From: Jaenimonas drosophilae
Lineage: Eukaryota; Euglenozoa; Kinetoplastea; Trypanosomatida; Trypanosomatidae
Direction of reading: 5' to 3'
Assembly (NCBI GenBank): GCA_030849065.1
Contig: JASAON010001459.1
Location: 1 to 32,616 of the forward strand
DNA: 32,616 nucleotides
Below are positions 17,823-26,756 of the stretch, piece by piece. Made by a program: the position numbers and the translations under genes. How positions within the stretch are numbered: position 1 is the first letter of the stretch; every line of letters starts with the position of its first letter. The notes beneath the pieces are model-generated. The model made no database searches. It was not told where the DNA came from and worked only from the letters and a program-made list of their open reading frames with translations.

Positions 17823-20457
17823 TCATCGAAAGCAGCTGTCATAGAAGTGAAGCATGCTCCTTGTTGCTTCCCATCGGCGCGCAACCGTCTGCGCTCGCCA
17901 CATCTTGAATTGTGACACATAATGTTGAGGATCGTCAGTGTTGTGTGAAACAACGGTTTCGTCATCCACCACAGAAGTACGAGGACACAGGTACCGCGTG
18001 ATTGTTGACACCCAGTCCCACGATTGATGGTTGCCGGCCCGCAGGAATAGAACGCATCCGAACAGCAGTACATGTGTGGTGTTGGTATCCTTGTCTCTGT
18101 CGTCAACCATACGTACGTCCAGCTCAAGTTGGTTAACAATTACGGATCCAATTACCAACGGTAGATGATGGATGGATGAAAAATTGCATGTGCCTTGACA
18201 GTACCTCAATGCAAACACACACATATTTTGGGTTGCTGGCCGAGTAGACGCGGAGTGCGTGGAGAATCCTTCCTCATCATAGTGTGTGCTATCTTGGATT
18301 TTACGAAGCGAATCCAAGTAGTAGCCTGTTGAGGTAATGGAAGAAACAATCGCGTGCATCAACGACACATCGTTTGACAGTGTCCCTCGTAATGTACGCA
18401 TACACATTTCTATGCTCAAGCCCATCAAATGGATGGAATTCACGAGGTCATGAAGCTGCTTCACCGCTGATGTAAGCGAAACAACAAGGTGATGAACCAC
18501 TCTCTTCTTGGATTCCTGGGATTCGCAGAGAGCCCATCCTATAGACGTGCTCGGCATGTTTGGTGTTCCTGGAAATTGTGCGAATGGATGATTGCTGGAA
18601 ATCGTACCACCACCATCCAGTACGTCGAACACTTCAGGAAGAATCAAGTTTGATGTTTGAGAGCCAAGCTCCTCAACAGTACAAGGGTGGGGCCGGAAGT
18701 CGGCACTCTTCGTGTTGTTGAGAGGGCCACAACAAATGTGCGCTGGAAGCAGACGATGCGTATCTTTCCCCCAGAAACGCGGATAGCGGAGCACAGTTAA
18801 TAGGTGCCGTACGTGTTCAGATGCAGAAGATGAGCTGCACACTGAAAGCAGTGACTCCGCCGTGTCCAAGCGACCTGATTCAAGCAATTCGAGCACCTTG
18901 GGAGCAATGTAGCCATAGGGCGTAGCTGTGCTTGAGTCACATGAGAGAACAACTTCTTGGCAGAAATTGTGGGCGGCACACCGCAACAGTCTGCTGTACG
19001 TGGTATGGAAAAGCGGGTGCCGAAGGACTTCGGACTGCATGCATTGAATCAATTCGAAACCACCCAAAGCATTGCGGCGTGAACTCATAGACGAAATTGG
19101 TGTGCCAGCGACGAGTGGCACACAACAGTTTGCAAGTTGCTGGGCAAGGATCATCCCCCTCTCCATCATCTCCGTCCAATAGGATACTCTATCACTTGAT
19201 GGGCACCCTTCTGATTGCATACATCTCCACCGTGAAATCCAATGCTGAATGCTGGCCACACAGTCTGCGAACACCTTCGCATCTTCGTGAGGTTGCTCTA
19301 GTGTGGGAATAGGCTCATCATCCAGCGTGTCTCCCAGATCGGTAATGCCATATCTTCGAAGCGTGTGCCATACAGAAATGATAACCGAAGAAAAGATTTG
19401 ATAGGCACGCCCATGTTGACGAAAACACTTCAAGTAGGCAACGGTGATCGGATCTGAGACATCCACGGTTGACTGCGTGAATGTAGCCCGTTGAATCCAA
19501 ACGTACATGCAAAGCAAAGCCAAATTGCCCACGTCGAACGAGTAATTTGAGCTGTCACCAACAACTTCCCTCGAAGCCACAGCCACATGCTTCACCTCAA
19601 GCCCTTCAGACAGGTGCGTCTGTAGATGGTGAACCCACTGACGCACATCACTCGGGTCCGCACCAACAACTAGGCTCTCAACTACGGATCTCAAATGCGA
19701 GACTCCGAACAGACGTCTTTCCAGAATTGCCATCGTTTTACGGAATGGTCGCATATCATAATCACCATCTTGATGATGTTTCAAGCACCGCTCACTTTTT
19801 TCCAGCATCTGCCGTACCAATTGACGTACCTCAGGAGTACTCTCCACGAGCTCATCAAGCACAAGGAGGCTGCCGAGTAGACAGCCAACCATTCGTAGCA
19901 ACGGCACGACAACGGCAATCGAATCCGCACGGGACAGCGAATGTGCTCTGTTGATCTGCATCAATACGTGATGAAGCAGACGACGAATGCCAGAAATCCA
20001 TTCACTTGTCTTTCTGGATAATGCAAGAAGTAGTGGTACGGTATGTGCCGCGATGCATTCTTGCTTCTCATGGGAATATTCTTTGGCTGTAAATTGACGA
20101 AATAAAGGAGCAATGCACTCCCTGAATGTTGACTGTAGGCCATCTGCTTCATTCTCTGCGGAACACCGCCACAGAAGAAGTCGGTGCAGCCAGGAATGGT
20201 GTCCTGGTGGCAGACGGCCGAGACTTCGGGAAATGGAGCATCTCTCGCGGCACACATTGTCAGTGGTGCTCAGAACTAGCTGAATTGGCCTGGCAGACCT
20301 CACGCAGCTGTTGCCATGGGAGGGAAGCCNAGTCATCAAGAAAATCATTGCCGGTCCCCTTGTTGTCCATATGCTGGTTGCCTCGGCCCAGCAAAACAAG
20401 TTTGCCGCTGTGTGCACCGTGTAGCCCTAACAGAAAGTGAAGAGAAATAGTCGCCAT
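17823..20457 (-). CDS. Large helical protein of unknown function, frame interrupted by one N
   Basis: An ATG at 20457 opens MATISLHFLLGLHGAHSG..., which reaches the N at 20330 and then soon stops. The frame that continues for about 835 codons to 17823 starts without a good ATG. The two frames differ by exactly one base, so omitting the N makes one continuous ORF of about 877 residues. The protein is mostly helical with Cys and His scattered, has no obvious membrane segment, and is not recognised. Its start (LLGLHGAHSGKLVLLG) and helical layout faintly recall gamma-tubulin complex proteins, but the diagnostic grip2 motifs were not found, so that is only a thought. The ATG choice depends on the N being an assembly error. 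Confidence 0.7.
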
Positions 20458-20558
20458 AATCTCAAGATGACCAGTTGTAATGTGCTGCTTTGATCAAGTT
20501 TTCCAGAGAAAAGCATCTTCATGCGTGCATTTCTATATGTGAGTGTGCAGCCATCATA

Positions 20559-21497
20559 TTACTTTTTCAAGGCCAATTTGTGTGCTGCTGAAATTTCATG
20601 CACTTTGTAGTCTGCAATAGGAACAACCTCTTTACAGACGCTGCATATAGGCTCTACGACATCCAAACCTTCATCGTAGAACATCAAACCCGCTTCTCGA
20701 GCTTTGCAGGTATCTTGAAAATGGGTAACTGACCGCGGAACCATAAAAGGTGGTAAGTTCATGATGATCCCAGACCCAGCGCGCACTGTGGGAACCACGT
20801 GAAGCCTAGGATCCACAGTGTTGCAGAATTCCGAGAGTGAATTCCAGGGAGCATCATGCTCGTCACTTTTAAGAATCTCCAGTGCTTTTTTTCTTGCAGA
20901 TTGATGCATGCGCCCCATGAGATGTGCACCCAGAGTAGCTGAGGTTGGATCAATGAAGAGACGGCAAACACCACAGAATATGCAAATCGTCGGCTTAGAT
21001 TTTAGTAGTACCTCCACTATTGGGACGTTCAGTTCAGTTGTGATGGCCATGATTTCGCTAGGATGAATGCTGAAGATGCTGTGCGCAGCCGCTTCATTTC
21101 TTTGGTCGACCGGCTCCTTCCGGGAGTACTTACTCGGAGGATTTACTGTAGGGTCGCACGAATCCATGCTTCCCTCCCGCTCAAGCGTGGTGGAAGAGGA
21201 ACGCGGGGAGCACGATGGCATACACCTGCGCAAAGAGCGCGACTCAACACAGGGTGCTGATACGTGTGTGTTTTCTGTCTGCATATGGACGGCAGTTACG
21301 TCATGAAAGATATCCACATTCTGAACAGAACCATTGAGCCACGGGACCGCTATGCGGTGAATATGATCCACAATATATGTGATCCCTGACGCAGAGGTGG
21401 AGAACGTGCACCCTGGTGGAGCATTGACTCGGTTCCCCCCAACAACGTCAACGTACAAACGCCTGTGAAGGTGTTCCGTCCCTACAACGTGGTCCAT
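20559..21497 (-). CDS. Protein with two U1/LUC7-like zinc fingers
   Basis: 312 residues. Residues 1-140 are low in conserved features and Ser-rich. Two C-x2-C-x(11-13)-H-x5-H fingers follow: CIFC at 172-175 overlapping CGVC at 175-178, with H192 and H198 in AHLMGRMHQSARKKA; and CSVC at 285-288 with H300 and H306 near the C-terminus. The H-x5-H spacing and the HLMGRMH core are those of U1-type (matrin-like) fingers and of the second LUC7 finger (DHLxGKxH), found in spliceosomal and other RNA-binding proteins. A role in RNA processing is therefore likely by family but not certain. The protein ends just after the second finger (HKLALKK). Confidence 0.72.
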   Translation of the reverse strand: MDHVVGTEHLHRRLYVDVVGGNRVNAPPGCTFSTSASGITYIVDHIHRIAVPWLNGSVQNVDIFHDVTAVHMQTENTHVSAPCVESRSLRRCMPSCSPRSSSTTLEREGSMDSCDPTVNPPSKYSRKEPVDQRNEAAAHSIFSIHPSEIMAITTELNVPIVEVLLKSKPTICIFCGVCRLFIDPTSATLGAHLMGRMHQSARKKALEILKSDEHDAPWNSLSEFCNTVDPRLHVVPTVRAGSGIIMNLPPFMVPRSVTHFQDTCKAREAGLMFYDEGLDVVEPICSVCKEVVPIADYKVHEISAAHKLALKK

Positions 21498-22324
21498 ATC
21501 TTAAGCTATTAATAAGCTATTAATAATAGGAGCGAGAGTGGGTAGAAACGAGAGGAATATGCGTTGCATGAATCTGTAGAGTTGGTGCTTCATGTCATTG
21601 TGCGTCAAGGCGAAGGGAACCACGCCATCTCTCCATCTGTGTGGAGTGGCGTGTATCCAGAAAGATTAATCTGAAGCCGTCGTGTCACAAATAAAAACCC
21701 CAACATACAAGAAGAAAACTGCCGTGCGAGAAAAAAGGTTTGGAAATCGGGGGAAGAAAAACCATTGATACCAAGGCACATCAGTAAAAAAAAAAGGAGG
21801 CTGCAAAACGAGTCTACGGTGAGCGCATGGTTGCACACACCGTCTTCGAAGGATTCGCATTTCTGCCCGGGAACAGAATGTTATCGGATATGCCCCACAC
21901 AGACAAGATCCTACGTGGAGCCTCGAGAAGAATTCCATAGCGCCACTCTACCACAAATCAGTTCATGACTTCCTCAGATTGCAAGAAGCAAGCATGGTTC
22001 AATGTTGGAAACCATCTTTGTTTGTTTCTCTACTCTTTTCAAGCATCATGAAGATCGTCAGCTTTCACGAAAAAAAAAACGAAAATCAAAAAAATCCTCA
22101 GATTCAGCTGCACCAATCCTAAACAGAAATAATGGTTGTCCAGCGGGTCTGTAACCGGGAGGGCTATTCCTTCATCGCTCCGCGAATGGGTATAGGCGTG
22201 TACTCAATCTTACTCGGCTCACGCGGCGAGCATTAACATATGTCAGAGCTCCGCAGGAGCCATCCCTATATTTCCTCAAGAAGTGGGCTACGATTGGCCA
22301 AGGGTTGACACCCCAATATATAGT
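21498..22324. other. Long intergenic region downstream of the amastin gene
   Basis: 827 bases between the amastin stop and the zinc-finger start, the largest undamaged gap here. Coding-strand T-runs occur near 21787-21796 and 22070-22079. In Leishmania, amastin mRNAs carry long regulatory 3' UTRs; a long 3' UTR would fit this gap, but no known element is recognised. Short ORFs on both strands do not look coding. Confidence 0.45.
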
Positions 22325-22873
22325 TTAAAGAATCCAAAGGAACAAGATAAAGATGTTCAGCAGCTCCAAACCCCAAGCGGCAATCATGAGACCAAATCCC
22401 GCGTCGTAGCTGGCAAGCGTCTTGATCTTGTAGTGGCGGCTGCCTTCGCACATCGTGTTGTTGTACACAGAAGCCACACAAGCCCACACCACGAGCATGT
22501 TGAGCATCGAGAGGATGGTGTAGAAGATGATGAGGATCTTGGCAATGAGCTTGCACTTGGCGCGCTTGAGGAACATGTACACAATAGCCACAATCAGTGC
22601 CACGAGCGTCGTGAACACGGCAAAAATCGCGAACGCCGCCGCGGCATTCATGATATCACGACGCTTCGTGCATCCGAAAGCCAGCGTGTTTTTAGAGGTG
22701 TAAGTGTTGCTGTGGCACGAGCTCTTGTAGCCCCAGAGGGTGAAGCAACCACCTCCCCAGCTGTTATCCACGGAGAACTGCGAAATTGGGGTTGCGACGG
22801 TGGCGAACAGGAACACGACGAACTGGATGGCAATAAAGAGCAGTGCCCCAAGCTTGAAGGAGAGATAGGCCAT
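22325..22873 (-). CDS. Amastin surface glycoprotein
   Basis: 182 residues with the amastin layout: helices at about 5-28, 77-103, 110-137 and 157-181, with the long extracellular loop between the first two. The loop carries CFTLWGYKSSC at 43-53, matching the amastin signature C-[IVLYF]-[TS]-[LVF]-[WF]-[GT]-x-[KQ]-x-[DN]-C except that Ser replaces the last D/N. Further loop cysteines (C68, C142) are typical. Amastins are surface proteins known from kinetoplastids; their function is not settled. Only one copy is in the window, although amastins often form arrays in parasites. Start ATG follows a long C/T tract. The gene has a GC-richer body than its flanks. Confidence 0.88.
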   Translation of the reverse strand: MAYLSFKLGALLFIAIQFVVFLFATVATPISQFSVDNSWGGGCFTLWGYKSSCHSNTYTSKNTLAFGCTKRRDIMNAAAAFAIFAVFTTLVALIVAIVYMFLKRAKCKLIAKILIIFYTILSMLNMLVVWACVASVYNNTMCEGSRHYKIKTLASYDAGFGLMIAAWGLELLNIFILFLWIL

Positions 22874-22915
22874 TGTGAACGAGATTAACGAGAGATGAGG
22901 GTGCTAAAGAGAATA

Positions 22916-22952
22916 CTATAACACAAGAAGGAGAAAAGAAATAAAGAAGAAG
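22916..22952 (-). promoter_or_regulatory. Strong pyrimidine tract and probable trans-splice acceptor for amastin
   Basis: The coding strand reads CTTCTTCTTTATTTCTTTTC and then TCCTTCTTGTGTTATAG, about 42 bases before the ATG. A second AG follows shortly (TATTCTCTTTAG). This is the clearest acceptor in the window. Confidence 0.6.
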
Positions 22953-23072
22953 TATTCGTTATTTGTTGACTTTTGGCATCCATACCAGTGATCATGTGGT
23001 GATGCCATACCCAACCCTACAAGTGATGCTGTCGGGGCATTTCCTTGGACACACATCCAGCTACTGTGAAGA

Positions 23073-24797
23073 TTACTTGGCATTGGACTGCAATAGAATT
23101 TGCTGGATACTCTTCAAGTCCACGTTATGGGGGATAAACATGACGCCACTCGGCATGACATCAAATCGGTCAGAAATAATCCACACCAAACGCTTCTTGA
23201 GTGTTTTCGGGCCAGCAGAGTGAGCCTGAGCCACATAGGATGCGTTGCTTCCTGCCAGCTGATCAAAGAATTGCTGCAAACTTCCTTCATTCGACTTCAT
23301 TGTGTCTGCGAAGCGAATGAGGCAATTTACAAAGTTTCCCTCCTCTCGGTACTTCCATTCTGCATCAACACTGAAATCAACGGGGATGTTTCTGCTCAAT
23401 CGCTCGAGGTTCGTGATGACTCGATCGTGTTTAACCTTGAAGTCGTCCATGCGCTTTATGTTGTCCTTCAGCACTCGAAGAATCTGGCCAGTTGTCATGA
23501 TGCTCTGATTGATCAAGAGCGTGCCATCCCCGCACAGTCGAAACCCAATCTCTTTTCGGTCTCCTCCCATCGCTGGTGAGTTTGCAAGCGTGGCGCTATA
23601 CATGTGCTCAACAAAGCGTATCTCACCACGCTTGCGTAAAACATCCGACTTGATGTTGTACTTGTTCATGGTCTGACGGATCAGTTTTTCTTCCTTTGCT
23701 AGTCGAAGAAGCAGTGACTCTTGCCAGTCTAGTCGCCCGCCGAGAGGCGACTCCAACGTCACTCGATGAAACTGAAAAATATCCGCAACCAGACGCAGTC
23801 GTCGGCGTCGGTCCTGCAACTTTGGTGCTACACCGATGCGCCAATCCATGTGTTTCTGAACGGCATCTCTCCAAGTTTCCTGAGGGAGACTGAGCAGGTA
23901 CTCCTCCCAGGTTGGCATTTGCTGAAGAGAGAGAATGATACACCCATCTGGGCTTACCGTGTGACTGAGCGCATGCACACTCAACACGAGGCAAACACCC
24001 GAGCGCAGCGCGCGACCACGATGAACCTCGTACATGCGTTCCAATCGCTCAAAGGCCTGAACAAAGCGTTCAATACTCGACTGCCCGCCGGCCATGCGCA
24101 GGTCAAAGGGCCTCAGCCCGCGATCTGTCATGAAGGTTTGGACATCCGGATCGATCTCACCATTGGGACCAATCAACGTCTTCATTGGCGGAGCCTGATG
24201 TGTGCTCACAAACTCTTGGCCACTTGCAGCCTGTGGACCAAGTTCGGGCAGTGTAACGAGGTATCCAAGTCCGCCTTCCTCCACGACGAGCAACACACCA
24301 AAACGTCGCATAATCTCCACGGACTTATCCCCTCGAACGTACAGAGGCCCCAATTGATGTATGTGCTCTGTTTGCTGTGAGTCTGCAAAGTGAAGAACAG
24401 ATTTGATGTTTTGCTCCGTGGGGTCCCTCTCTGACAGAACAAAGTCTTCCATAATGCCAACATCTCGGAACAACGAGGTGAGCTGATCCTTCACGATTTG
24501 CTCACTGGACAGGGGTGTGATGGTGCACCGAGAAGCTCGGAGGGTGGTAGAGCTTTCCGACGGTTTTAACCAAAAGACGAAGTTCTGCGGCGCAGCATTG
24601 AGCCGTGACTGGTTCCCGGATGCACGAGTAGAGCGCTCGTGCATGAGGCTCTCCAGCCGAATCATTTCTTCACCATTGTGCTGAGCTTTTGCCGCATCGA
24701 TACCCCAGAGGATATCTGGGTGAGCGCCTGCCAGCTTCAACTTGCGGAACATCTGCTGAAGCGTTTTGGGCCTCATGCTCACCCATGTCCGTCGCAT
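23073..24797 (-). CDS. TCAIM-like mitochondrial protein (DUF4460/DUF4461 type)
   Basis: 574 residues. The N-terminus (MRRTWVSMRPKTLQQMFRKL) is basic and amphipathic, fitting a mitochondrial targeting peptide. It runs into AGAHPDILWG at 23-32 and then HNGEEMIRLESLMHE at 40-54, reproducing the 'HPDxF...NexSLxxLn' pattern of the J-like domain of animal TCAIM (T-cell activation inhibitor, mitochondrial). The C-terminal 330 residues are helical with coiled segments, including SPDGCIILSLQQMPTWEEYL near 283-302, which resembles the second conserved TCAIM region. The family is poorly characterised, and a chaperone-like role is only suggested by the HPD motif. Relationship rests on motif order, not on alignment. 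Confidence 0.5.
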   Translation of the reverse strand: MRRTWVSMRPKTLQQMFRKLKLAGAHPDILWGIDAAKAQHNGEEMIRLESLMHERSTRASGNQSRLNAAPQNFVFWLKPSESSTTLRASRCTITPLSSEQIVKDQLTSLFRDVGIMEDFVLSERDPTEQNIKSVLHFADSQQTEHIHQLGPLYVRGDKSVEIMRRFGVLLVVEEGGLGYLVTLPELGPQAASGQEFVSTHQAPPMKTLIGPNGEIDPDVQTFMTDRGLRPFDLRMAGGQSSIERFVQAFERLERMYEVHRGRALRSGVCLVLSVHALSHTVSPDGCIILSLQQMPTWEEYLLSLPQETWRDAVQKHMDWRIGVAPKLQDRRRRLRLVADIFQFHRVTLESPLGGRLDWQESLLLRLAKEEKLIRQTMNKYNIKSDVLRKRGEIRFVEHMYSATLANSPAMGGDRKEIGFRLCGDGTLLINQSIMTTGQILRVLKDNIKRMDDFKVKHDRVITNLERLSRNIPVDFSVDAEWKYREEGNFVNCLIRFADTMKSNEGSLQQFFDQLAGSNASYVAQAHSAGPKTLKKRLVWIISDRFDVMPSGVMFIPHNVDLKSIQQILLQSNAK

Positions 24798-25047
24798 TGT
24801 CAGAAAATGAAAGAAGCCACTCTAGGCACCACACTCAGAGGAAGACTACAACACGTTGAGAGAACAGAGGTTCGAGGGATAGAGTTGAAGTGGTGCGCAG
24901 TGAAAAGCAGTCCTCCAATCACGCACACATGATGTGCGTCTCTCTCACATAACGAGGCAAAGGGCCTCGTTGCACTTTACGTATGCATTGCTTGGACAAC
25001 CAGCACAACTTTAGCAATCATTCTGCTGTACTCCTTTGAGCGGTTGC

Positions 25048-26601
25048 TCATCCAGCAGCGGTTGGCTGCAGACGGAGCACCCGCCGACCAACTGGATGGC
25101 GCTCCACAGGTTCCTCACTGCGAGCCCGTCGACTTCCCACACGGGTGGTGCGTGACGACGGAGCATACTTGGCATGCATCTGCTCAACCACTCTGCACAA
25201 ATGTGGAACAAAGTCCGGATTGATCATGGCTCGTCCCATATCTGCTTCTCGTGCAGTCCACCGCTCCTGGCCTGTATCTGCATCCAGTCGTGGGTACACG
25301 TCGTAGAAGCCGAAATACTCATAGAGCCTACGGGATGCTGGAGGTGATGCAAACTCCACGTGAAGTCCATTGTCACTCAGACGTTTTTCAATGGCCATAT
25401 TTAGATAAGTACGAGTTCGTCCTCTCAGGGCCCACTTCAGAAGATCCATTGCCATGAGCATTCGGGCTAGTCCTCTCCGTTGAAAATCAACATGTGTGGC
25501 GCTGAGTGTTACGTGAACAAAGTCGGAGATGTCATTGATGGCCAAACACTGGGCCATACCGTCGTTGAACTGCTCCTTGAGTAGACCACGATTAATGGCA
25601 CTCTTGAGCTGCGTCAGTGTTGGTTTCAGGTTCCCGTAGACGTCCATGCCGTTGGAGAGAACAAGAGAGCAGACGCGCCCACTCTTGCGATCGCGAAGCA
25701 GTGTTCCCTGAACATAAGGGTGCAGGTGGGAGCGAACTTCCTTGAGGCAGTACGTTGGGTAGCTATCACTAAATGTGGCATCCTTCACAGCCTCAGCACA
25801 GCATGCGTAGCATTGTTCCGCATCTGCTTCAGTAATGGTGTCCTGAGGAAGGTTGATGACGTCAAAACCCGCCGCGTGGGCGTCCTGATGGACCGTCGCC
25901 AGAAGCTCGCGCAACTTTGCGTGTTGGGCTGGGATCGTGTCCACAACTTCCCTCAGCTTGAGTGGGGTCTGACGTGGTGCTGGCGGGCGGCAACTTCCCG
26001 CAATAGCTCCAGTGCTTACGGTGCTACGAACAACAACCGATGACTCTGCAGCTGCACCTCGGTTCATGATTCGCCCGTCTTCCCGAGAAATAGATGATGA
26101 CATCCCCACAACCACCACTCCAGTCTGTGGCCTACAAAACGGGCAAACAAAGGCACGACTTCGTTGCAGGTACTTCAACTCGTCATGATCGACGCCGACA
26201 CAGGCAGGGTGGCACCAGTTGCAACACATGGTGCACTCCAACAAGGACTCCTGCGAGGTGATTAGGAAGGCGTTGCACACACAGCGGAGAACTCCGCCAA
26301 TAATAACCACAGCTGCAGTCGGACTGGTTGGTGAAGCAGCAGACTTTTTCTTGGATGTGGAAGAACCTTTTCCCTCCCCAACCGCTGCGCTAACAAAATC
26401 ATCAAGAGCGGGAGATGTTCCATTGAGCAAGGAACGTGTAACCATGCGCTTCCGCGGCAGTTTCAGTACTACAGGAGACTGCAGACTATCTTCAGAATCG
26501 ACTGGTGAAGCAGAAGCAGCAATCTCTGCGCTGACAAGGGAATTCGCGGGCCGCCCACGACCACGGCCACGTCCACGACCCCGGCCGCGTCCAGGAGGCA
26601 T
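25048..26601 (-). CDS. AT-hook + PHD finger + GNAT acetyltransferase
   Basis: 517 residues. The start is eight GR repeats ending GRGRGRP (about 4-18), an AT-hook-like or RGG-like tract. A PHD-type C4HC3 zinc finger spans 107-156: C107, C109, C123, C126, H131, C134, C153, C156, with the usual tryptophan (CCNWCHPAC). A GNAT fold follows at about 255-440: HVTLSATHVDFQRRGLARML at 363-382 contains the acetyl-CoA loop QRRGLA, and ASRRLYEYFGFYDVYP is the typical C-terminal GNAT helix-strand. The tail is basic. Reader plus writer domains suggest a chromatin-bound lysine acetyltransferase, with the PHD finger binding a histone tail. The combination is unusual in my knowledge of kinetoplastid acetyltransferases. 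Substrate is unknown. Confidence 0.82.
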   Translation of the reverse strand: MPPGRGRGRGRGRGRGRPANSLVSAEIAASASPVDSEDSLQSPVVLKLPRKRMVTRSLLNGTSPALDDFVSAAVGEGKGSSTSKKKSAASPTSPTAAVVIIGGVLRCVCNAFLITSQESLLECTMCCNWCHPACVGVDHDELKYLQRSRAFVCPFCRPQTGVVVVGMSSSISREDGRIMNRGAAAESSVVVRSTVSTGAIAGSCRPPAPRQTPLKLREVVDTIPAQHAKLRELLATVHQDAHAAGFDVINLPQDTITEADAEQCYACCAEAVKDATFSDSYPTYCLKEVRSHLHPYVQGTLLRDRKSGRVCSLVLSNGMDVYGNLKPTLTQLKSAINRGLLKEQFNDGMAQCLAINDISDFVHVTLSATHVDFQRRGLARMLMAMDLLKWALRGRTRTYLNMAIEKRLSDNGLHVEFASPPASRRLYEYFGFYDVYPRLDADTGQERWTAREADMGRAMINPDFVPHLCRVVEQMHAKYAPSSRTTRVGSRRARSEEPVERHPVGRRVLRLQPTAAG

Positions 26602-26756
26602 CCCAATAAACTACAGGTGACTGAGATAGACAGGCAAGAAGAGGAAGAAGAAGAAGAGAGTGAAGTTGGTGATCGATCACTGACAATGGAGGATAACAAC
26701 AAAAAAGTGGTTGACTTAGGAGTGCTGTTGCGGTATGCCATGCGCTCTTGGGAAGT

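Noticed and set aside
17823..20457. Firm naming of the large protein as a gamma-tubulin complex subunit
   Set aside because: Only a faint resemblance at the N-terminus; no grip motif was found.
22283..22888. A 201-codon plus-strand ORF opposite the amastin gene
   Set aside because: It is an exact shadow of a well-supported amastin and is full of His, Glu and Arg with no domain sense.
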